In this document: positions 51,201 to 58,127 of the stretch, one piece after another
Position numbering within the stretch: position 1 is the first letter of the stretch
Layout: every line of letters starts with the position of its first letter
Assembly (NCBI GenBank): GCA_023212725.1
Contig: JALBYF010000040.1
Coordinates: forward strand, 62,001 to 126,000
Direction of reading: 5' to 3'
Source of the DNA: Tranzscheliella williamsii
Taxonomy: Eukaryota; Basidiomycota; Ustilaginomycetes; Ustilaginales; Ustilaginaceae
Length of the DNA stretch: 64,000 bases
Translations under genes and position numbers: made by a program
Notes under the pieces: generated by a model
Told to the model about the DNA's origin: nothing
The model's database searches: none
What the model saw: the letters and a program-made list of their open reading frames with translations, nothing else

Positions 51201-51339
51201 GCAGCAAGGCGGCTACACGGCCCCTCCGGGTGGTTGGGGTCAACCGAATCCACCCCCCGCAGGTAACCGATGGAACAACCAGGGCCAGGGTGAGGGCTAC
51301 GGAGGCGGTTATGCTGGCGGCTACGGGGGCAGATCTTGA
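48280..51339 (+). CDS. HET-C heterokaryon-incompatibility-type protein with long N-terminal extension
   Basis: One uninterrupted frame, 1019 aa. The HET-C part starts at about residue 262 with 'AFGAGNIPSFAYMEGKAFRHGDIED' in two blocks, then 'KRTYFGNWLRDYSQAMDVA', 'LGQALHTLEDFPAHSNW' and 'HPYWFGG', and ends in a Gly/Tyr/Pro-rich tail, as in the Neurospora/Podospora het-c family. Those proteins usually open with a signal peptide. Here the hydrophobic segment (about 240-258, before 'AYAFGAG') is preceded by some 235 soluble residues: 'LKERLKSLR', 'LFHRLENLKAS', 'DDVEALIRATQDQL' and an acidic helical stretch. That part recalls ANCHR/ZFYVE19-type abscission regulators, but the similarity is weak and there is no FYVE finger. 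It could be a genuine fusion, a type II membrane anchor, or two genes with a hidden splice. HET-C function in smuts is unknown. Confidence 0.82.
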   Translation: MTDEALKERLKSLRDASYASSLLPSSTSLSGPRRPPPKNPSTHIPAAAADLVQDQDQALFHRLENLKASPATVQSKRPPTLVLPSSSGATDGLDDVEALIRATQDQLAVEGLTAECEPLELEVEDKPFERSVSELAEEATRIVNMARDEVALEEQLGNIREENYKVGDDFTAADGVCHYEDPAQNKENCHQNELEAALADASLDWDISYAPPDSVPESLDSSTYSSQRTQARRSKWSTGGLFFVLTFTLVILAVSSIPSAYAFGAGNIPSFAYMEGKAFRHGDIEDILEELAKKVGGSLFGSSKFGGLDIKRTYFGNWLRDYSQAMDVAALQKMSKQAILNIVMVLGFLAHGYATAEFQVTDERLGVYLPEEHLDNPKGYAEGKDAREFDSRLREPVNPQELDIDPRSGMKNYLANESGNWRTGSGLIRETLRRVIEKGRQARQSGRDEDLYEAYRLLGQALHTLEDFPAHSNWTELALHRLGHHNVFLHVGDNVKVKAPDGTHVAPIVTGTFGSADFIHSLLGEAQDHLSEASISDLNKAMDDAKTKASGSNRSVVQDLLGSLAKVPGAGGDGVSRDLEEVSRGPASNPADMSPQEMYKNLWKILELRDRIMKGIEGTIEKIPGLSSLVEKLTNELNIFVFTLIEPYAKPIMQQGMNALKLGSGAVINKSEQYEVFDNPNASDPTHSMLSKDHFGLVLNEVAGNVARIIVKHTVVKVVKAWDDRNMDASHVADECLAPMFHPYWFGGQAQVQKDMMDYVADWARRNPNEIRKLDKQSVRNHTNTRSGKAEPHSHGDDQPNMSSFMGGGSSQAAYSFQGGAHHAGGGNTGGSSGGNSMGSEMAGYASNYVSNQVHGFVGGRMPGSSQGFRDGPGNAPDSRPEEPAIRYGRADTDSVRRPHHEGGSNRYYGDSDRVQEDRRPFGADIDNRPSFPQAEPTGHSGYGGSGYDAPGYAPPAGFAHPPGPPPGQDPYNQQQGGYTAPPGGWGQPNPPPAGNRWNNQGQGEGYGGGYAGGYGGRS

Positions 51340-51609
51340 ACCTCTGATGTATCACGCATCCGAACGCGGGTCCCCGACCGCGTTGCCTTCGATTCTCCCG
51401 TTCTACAGCATACACATGAATGGCGCTATGAGCAATGAAAACAAATCTTTGAAAGAGCAGGGCGTGGGGCAAGTCGATACTGGCCTTGCGTGTGCAAAGA
51501 TGCGAAATATATGGTACAAGGCTGGTGCGAGACGTGAAGGTCGGCTGGTGTCGAGCCGGCAGTGAGGGATGCGAGGGCGGACGAGCTGAGCCGCTCTTTG
51601 GTAGCGGGC

Positions 51610-52791
51610 TCAGGCGGTGGGCAAGACATGGTCGTCGTCGGCCGCCGTGTAGAGGTATCCTTCTGAGCCGAGCTCGTCGACTACGCTTTTGATCTTGGCC
51701 TGGTCGACGCCGCCCACCATCCTGGCGATGAAAGCGACATGCACGCCGTCCGGATGATTGTCGGCCTCGGAGCTGACGATCGTCATCACTTTGCGGTGCA
51801 GCCCCTCGAGATCTTTGAACTGCTCGGATGCATTTTGTGCCATCGATCCCGAATAGGCATTCATGTCCGTCTGCACGGCACCGTTGCTGGCATGGGCGTT
51901 GCCGCCGTTACCCGCGGATGCATTGGACCCCCTTGTCAACTGCAAATGCGAATGGACCGCTTCGAGACGGTGGAACATAACCTCGTTGTAGTCCACAACC
52001 AGCCTCATATGACCCGAGGAAATGGATCGTCGGTTTTGGAAGGACTTGAGAGTTCCCAGGACCCTAACGTACACATTCTGACTGTAGCAAGGAGGTATAC
52101 GTAGCAGTTCGACCGATGTTAGTAAGATGCTAAGGGTCAACCGCGAGGTCAGGTGCTGCTGGCAAGATTGACCTACCGGATGTCAGAAGTCTTTTGAGTA
52201 TCATCTCCAGAGCTGTCGAGCCACTGCCGGACTTCGATCTGACCTGTGCCATCCTCCACGCTGTATGCAACGTTCGTAGCGTTCCTAGAGATGTTCCTGA
52301 CAACAGCTACGAATGTCAATTGGCCAAGGTCGGCGCCGTCCAGAGTAAACTCGGCGTCCGGATGAGGCTGCTGCGCGTTCAGGATCTGCCGGATCGTGAC
52401 CGGTCGAAGTGTGTTATTGCCCGCTCGCTGTAAGTATCAATTTCGTGGCGCAGATTGTGGGCCGTGATGTTTCGCAATGGCTGTCAGTGATTCCGAACCT
52501 TCACAGCAGTGCAGCGCGGGAACAAGTGTGCTGGAAACCATCGATCCGCCAATTTCCGGGTAGAGCTCACCTTTCCGCTTGGCGAGTCGGACTGGCTTCC
52601 GCCAGCCAAAAAGCCACCGCCTCCAGTACCACCTCCAGTGGCGTAGTTTTGTGCATATGGATTGCTTTCGCCGCCATAACCTGTCGCCCAACCGACGTGG
52701 ACGCGGAAGAAGAAGCGCAATGTCAGAGCGAGTGAAAAAAGCGCTGATAATGTCTGCCTAGGAGCACGCATGACCTACCGTTGTTGAACAT
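51610..52791 (-). CDS. RFA2: Replication protein A 32-kDa subunit (RPA2/Rfa2)
   Basis: Four exons, complement(51610..52081, 52177..52427, 52571..52680, 52779..52791), 281 aa, all phases consistent; exon 1 is 13 nt (Met-Phe-Asn-Asn plus one base). RPA is the heterotrimeric single-strand DNA-binding complex of replication, repair and recombination. The N-terminus is Gly/Ser-rich ('GYGGESNPYAQNYATGGG'), where Rfa2 is phosphorylated. The OB fold spans 'RPVTIRQIL', 'FTLDGADLGQLTFVAVVRNI', 'YSVEDGTGQIEVRQWLD' and 'VRVLGTLKSFQNRRSI'. After a Gly/Asn/Ala linker the C-terminal winged helix has 'VHVAFIARMVGG' and 'VVDELGSEGYLYTAADDDH', the part that contacts repair partners. It is convergent with HET-C and divergent from the methyltransferase gene. 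Confidence 0.95.
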
Positions 52792-53174
52792 GATAGTTTG
52801 CGTGCTGCGAGATATTCGACAGAGTATGGATGCAGGAAGTGAACGTTTGGCGGAGAGGTTGGAGCGAGCTGAGAAACAAGAATGCTTCCGCCACTGCTCA
52901 AAGCTGCCAAAAGGCTCAGCTTCTTGCTCACCCGCTCAATCCGTAGTTCAACACTTCATATACTTACTTTAGCGCGCCGCGCCGGACAAGACGCAATTTA
53001 CGCGTCCCGCGTAGTGTTGCTTCGAATACCTAATCGTGCGAGAGATATGAAGCGCGAACCCTGAAGCAAGGGTCGTGTTCATTTTGGCGCTATCGCCGCT
53101 CGGAGAAAGCGGCTCACAACTGTGCATACCCCTTTACTCATCGGCGGTCTCGGTCCAGGCGTGGAACGGTCAAG
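52792..53174. other. Divergent RPA2-methyltransferase promoter region
   Basis: About 380 bases between two starts. A 'GGCGCTATCGCCGCTC'-type GC-rich patch near 53090; nothing else recognised. Confidence 0.45.
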
Positions 53175-54483
53175 ATGCTACTTGATGAGACGAGCGAACC
53201 CATACAAGTGGTGCAGATCAGGCCGCAACACGAAAGGCGTGTCCTCAAGCTTCAATACGAAGCTCGAGTTCCGCCGCGGTCCAACCGTTTCGTGTGGCCA
53301 GAACCCATGATGTTGCTATTGATTCAGGATGATCTTAACATCGACTTGTTCTGGCATTGGGTGTATCGGGCAACCATCTCATATCAGACGCTGTTCCTTC
53401 GTGAACTGCTCTCCAGGATCGAAGCGGCTGTAGAGGAAGAGTGCGCTAATTTGCGTGAGCAAAGAGTCGATTGTATCAATTTTCCCGAGGTCAATGCTGG
53501 ACTCTTGGAGCAATATACAAGGCTCATGGCTTCGGGCACTTCTCCATCCTGCGTTTCAATGACACAAGCACCGAAAGCGCAATATATAACGCACTTCTGG
53601 CCTCCGTTTCTCTGGCCTTCAGACGGCGACATTTCTGCTGCTAGACAAATGTCGGCTGGACCTCTGCTCAGCGACTTTGTAGGAATAACGACCAAGGAGG
53701 AAGGCCAGATAATCTCCAAAGGCACGACCGGACTGCGTACATGGGAAGCGGCTTTTCGTTTGGCAGAGCATCTTATCGCCAGCCCAGCGCTTTTCACGTC
53801 TGAAGGGGCAAGAGTGCTCGAACTGGGATCTGGCACTGGTTTTCTCGGCGGTGTTTGTGCGGTAGAACAGATGCTCCGCCCATCGAAAGGTTGCCAGACA
53901 TGGCTGACAGACGGCTCTGACCAGGTCTTGAACCGCCTCAAGTCTACCATCAGCCAAAAGCCCCTCGACGAGTGCCCAGGACTTTCCGTCCAGAAATTGG
54001 ATTGGTGCGAGCTCCAGGCGGAGCAACAGCAGAGCAAACGAAGAACCGATCGGCCAACCGTTAGCTTCCTACAAGAAGTACGGCCTACGCTTGTCCTCGC
54101 AGCAGACGTCGTCTATGATCCAGACCTGATCGAGCCCCTCGTCGAGACCATTAAAGCATGCCTACAGGCAGGAAGTAGGAATGGAAGTCAGGCGCTTGTA
54201 GCCAGCACCATCAGAAATCCTGACACCTACTCAGCCTTCAAGAAGGCTCTCGGTAAGTTTTGCTGCATATCTACCCGGCTTTCGCGACCAACATTGGTTA
54301 ACGTTGTGCGTCCCTCAAACCTTCCCCACAGCTGCTCGACACCTTCGCGCGGAATTCCTCCACCTGAGATGTGTCATGGTTTCGGCCTACAGCAATGGTG
54401 GATCATTTCTCCGTATATTTCCAACCGCTCATGACGAACATGCGGACGGCCGGGTCGAACTTTTACGCATCACTTTACCTTAA
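53175..54483 (+). CDS. EFM3: Protein-lysine N-methyltransferase, EFM3/FAM86 type
   Basis: Two exons, join(53175..54252, 54332..54483), 409 aa; a 79-nt intron with GTAAGT donor and CCCACAG acceptor. The family (yeast Efm3, human EEF2KMT/FAM86A) trimethylates one lysine of elongation factor 2. Seen: an N-terminal helical domain; 'TTGLRTWEAAFRLAEHL' near 187, the family's entry motif; SAM-binding 'VLELGSGTGFLGG' at 214-226; 'LVLAADVVYDPDLIEPLV' near 305 (post-II motif); and 'ALVASTIRNPDTYSAF'. The intron restores the last strands ('GRVELLRITLP'); reading through it gives an unrelated tail. The first 44 residues are not clearly conserved, so translation could begin at the ATG at 53307. Specificity for eEF2 is inferred from the family. 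Confidence 0.85.
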
Positions 54484-55052
54484 CGTCATTCCGTCGTGCA
54501 ATTGTGCTGTAAGCCCGCAAATGACACAACGGGCCGGGGAGTGGGGACTGCCCTTTAGCTCACAGTTTCATTTCGCCCAGACATTGGTCGTACAATGCCC
54601 CACGAGGCTGCGCCCGATAAGCCTGGCGCCGGCTAAACGTAGATTACTTTTTCTGTACGCACTGTATGTATAATACCATCATACCGGTTTTCGTCTCATG
54701 GTCAAGTCGCTTCATAGCTTATAGATGATCGGGTTACTGAGTAGCCCTCGAGCTGTGCGACAAGAAGCAAACCGGTTCTGGCACGCTGATAAGTGTACCA
54801 CGCTACTAAATGAAGGGCGAGAAAGGGGAAGGCAAGATGTATACAACCGTAAGTCCACCAAAGCCACGTCCGGTCGCCGAACCTCACGTGTAGACGGCGG
54901 CAAGGGCCTTGCCTTCTGTGCTTGTCTTTGCAACTATCTCAGAGAGTCAGGCGATCAAGCCGATTCCGCTGCGCCACGACCTTGCTTTGCGAGAAGATGT
55001 TCACTTGACAGGCCGAACTACATTGCAACGCCAAGACGCTTGTGAACCCCCT

Positions 55053-56029
55053 TCAGGTAGCCGTGCACATATTCAGAGCAGGGAGGTTACATAGCATGTC
55101 TTCTAAGGGGCTTGCAATGAATAGAGGCGCGAGTACGAGCATCCACCGGCTGTCGGAGACGTAGGGATCCTTCACGTGACCGGACTCAGTAGAGATATTC
55201 ATGTGAGTAAGGTGTTTGGGTGTGCGATCGAAGATTCCAAAGGATTTGACGGCCGTGATGAAGGCGCTCATCACTTAAGTACAATACAATCGACACGCAC
55301 GTCAAGTATTAGCCTGAATTACGGAAGACCCGGTGAATGCGTGCTGCACATCGCGCAGCGTGAAGTTGCTTTCGAACCGCAGGAGTGCGCCAGTGATGAC
55401 TCCCGCGCAACTCGTACAGCCGGAGCCTGAGGAACCTGTTATTTCGGCGTTCTCTTTCCAGCTTACTTGCACGACGTGTGACAGGGGCCACAGAGGAAGC
55501 TTACCTTGGCTGTTGACAGAGTCGTGCGCTTTGAAGATAATTGCGCCTAAAGCAGTGTATGTCATGGGACGTTTGCCGTGTTTATGTGACGCTGCCGCTT
55601 ACAAACCGAAGCTTCAGCCGGATTTCTCTTTCACCGACGCGGAGGATGGAGCTGATCACTTAGTGGATGATCACCTGCAGGTCTTCGGAACCTCGATAGC
55701 CAATCAGGTCCACGTCGAACGGCACCACACATTCACTTATTTGCACGATAGGGATCGAAAGGTACAGGGCATAAGGTGACTGATTTCGAACTTTCATGGC
55801 CGGATGCGAAACACTGAAGGTTAGGGCACAAAAGGATGACCGTTGAACTGGCGCTTGGCCCAGCCAACCTGTTTATGTCTGCCCGCGTGCTTATGCTCTG
55901 TGTGAACACTAACATGAATACGGCTCAGCAAATCAGCCGACTTACCTTGCCGAAGCTGACAGATTCACCCGCAGGATGATGATCGACGCGCATGCTCGTA
56001 GTCATAACTACACCAGGCCGTGAAGACAT
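55053..56029 (-). CDS. Possible small multi-exon gene, unidentified
   Basis: No family recognised. A first exon can be read at 56029-55946 (ATG, 28 codons, GTAAGT donor). An intron with branch-like CCCTAAC leads to an exon at 55813. From there two models compete. One keeps phase through 55737-55813, 55603-55651 and 55505-55546. The other follows more protein-like text ('SPYALYLSIPIVQISE', 'GALLRFESNFTLRDVQ', 'MSAFITAVKSFGIFDRTPK') but breaks phase at one junction. The strand and start are the best supported parts; exons, end and even the existence of the gene are uncertain. Confidence 0.3.
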
Positions 56030-56457
56030 GGTTGCAGACTTTGGAAAATTATAATCTTCTCTCCCAGCCAATATTGTGATTCTGCTAGCCTCGACGTCTG
56101 TCTAGAAGGCTAGTGACGATATATTGTGTCTGTACACATCGGCGGTCGGGAACATTCCATGTTTCCTTCGAAAGAGCCTTGGGACTCAGACTCCACAAGT
56201 CTTTCACTCTCATTCTGGGAATGAGCAGAGGCCAATTTGAACGAATGACACGGCCTGGATACAAACGGAGGGAAGCTGCCGTTGTTCATTCATTACGTTG
56301 TTCGTTGCTTATCAACGCGTGCGTCGGGGTAGAAGTCGAATTGAGCCGAAGTGGGCTCTGTGGGATGACGACCTCGCGCACCAAGCATTTCCCGTGAGCG
56401 TGAACCGATGCGGCCCGCTAAACACATCCAATATTGAAACCAGAGGCTATCCTGTAA

Positions 56458-56757
56458 TCAACATATATCTTTGTATCCGTGTCGCTGCTTAAAGCTCGTT
56501 GTCAAAGCTACGAAATGGTAAGACGTCAGCCTAACAGGTAAGATAAGCATGTTCATGGCGCCGCACCTGTTGTTGCAGGGAGAGGAGAAGGCTTCGCTTC
56601 CATCCAAAGGGTGGAAGACGGATCCCGAGGCGCCAAAGTCGCGCTTCGCACAGTTGCAGTGCAACATAATGGCGGCCGAAGACGCCAGGCCGATACAGTT
56701 TTTGCAGTTAGTTAAGTAAAAATCCAGGTATAGAATGATATTACCCTTGCATATCAC
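56458..56757 (-). CDS. Possible cysteine-rich small protein exon
   Basis: An open frame of about 99 codons has regularly spaced cysteines: 'NCKNC', then 'LHCNCAKRDFG' and later 'SPCNNRC'. The C-x2-C...L-x-C-x-C pattern recalls fungal CVNH (cyanovirin-like) secreted proteins, but the frame starts without a good signal peptide and another frame across the same bases is also open. It may be chance. Confidence 0.2.
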   Translation of the reverse strand: MICKGNIILYLDFYLTNCKNCIGLASSAAIMLHCNCAKRDFGASGSVFHPLDGSEAFSSPCNNRCGAMNMLILPVRLTSYHFVALTTSFKQRHGYKDIC

Positions 56758-57863
56758 AACCTGGCAATCGCAACAAGCATTCCGCTTCCAGCCATGGACG
56801 CGGAGCCCGTGTGCGTGTTCGAATCTGCGTGAACGGCTGCTCCTTTCTGCAAGTACACCTGTGTATTTTCGCTAGGCTTCCCTAAGCTGGATGAGTGGAG
56901 GCTATTAAATCAGATCGGAGAGGGAGGAGAGATGGCTTGGGTGAGCTCATCCTGGATCAAGTACTTGCCTCCCGCTTGTTGTGATCAGTACTCAGTTGCA
57001 AATCATCGTAGTTCAAAGACGTTGCGCATGTGCGACGAGAAAGCCAATCAATATAATATCGGCTAGCCTCATTTTGTAAATTATACGAAGGTGTACGCAT
57101 TCAAGCATTCACTTGATCGGTTCCAGCTCCGAACAAATCCTAAGGCGGAGGTACGTGTTCGGGCAAAATACCCGTACTCGATCGTCCTTGAGCACCTTTC
57201 AGCTGACGCAAGTTTGGCCTCTCATCGTGTGCCGCATCTATCCAGATTCTGTCATCACACTTTGCAAATCTTAGGTGGGTTTGCCGTGGCTGCATCCTGG
57301 AGAGGGTTTAAGGGCCATCCTGCTACTTTTGTTGCTGCTCTGCTGAGCTGCCTGCCGCGGCCGCCACCCCAGAGATTGCCTCTGCAGCATCAGCAGGGAA
57401 CGGGCATCCCGCTTCCCATTTTCCCCAAGCATAGTTAACCCTACGATCTGGAAGCGTTCAAACACTGGGCCTCCTCCCACTGGCTCTGTGGCATGTTTCC
57501 CTGCCGTTTCTCGCTTACGCTTGTGTGGTCTGCCACTGGCATCTTGCCCGCCTGATGCCTTGCTTCTGTCACGAATTCTGAGCGATCCCGCCGTTCTGGC
57601 GGTTGCAGTTGCCTCGCGATCCATTCTGCTGCTTGCCCTGGCCTCATAAACAAAGACGACTCCACGCATACAGGGCGACGGCCGCCTCCATCCGTTCCCC
57701 CGAATCTCCTTCCTCCCTCTTCTCTACCATCCCCAAGGCTCCCGTTCATTCCACGCCGTCGCTCCTCGTCCCCACCCACCATCGTCTACCTGCCTCAGTG
57801 TCCTCTGAGCAGCAGGCCCGGTAGCGCGTCGCTGCGTTTCAAGAAAGATCATCCCTTCAAAAA

Positions 57864-58054
57864 ATGTTAGTTGAATTCTATTAACCCCTCATTTGTGCGC
57901 GCACGTCCCTGTCGAAGGCGCAGTATGGGAATGCGGTTCTGATCGCGACGCGCTGCATCAGATGAACATCTCCCATTACCATAACCTTGTCCGGGGCGGT
58001 CCACTCTTCTTGCGTTCTATTTTGTCTTTTTCTTCTTCTGTCAACAGTATCTGA
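57864..58054 (+). promoter_or_regulatory. Upstream open reading frames in the PMA1 leader
   Basis: Two short ATG frames precede PMA1: 57864-57884 (six codons) and 57962-58054 (thirty codons). A GTATGG near 57924 and a CAACAG ending at 58047 could bound a leader intron that would remove the second. Whether they are in the transcript depends on the unknown start site. Confidence 0.35.
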
Positions 58055-58127
58055 CTCCGCCCTTTGCTTTTGATCTCTCCTTCAAAACAGTTGTAGTGTG
58101 TGATCCACAGCAGTTTTCGCCGCCGTC

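Larger units (their letters stand above)
54484..57863. other. Gene-poor 3.4-kb region with weak candidates
   Basis: Between EFM3 and PMA1 I see no firm gene. Two minus-strand candidates are listed separately (55053-56029 and 56458-56757). 57440-57850 becomes C/T-rich towards PMA1 and is probably promoter or leader. The other open frames here are short and lack coding character. Confidence 0.45.

Noticed and set aside
50257..51243. 328-codon open frame on the minus strand
   Set aside because: Antisense of the Gly/Pro-rich HET-C tail; low-complexity translation.
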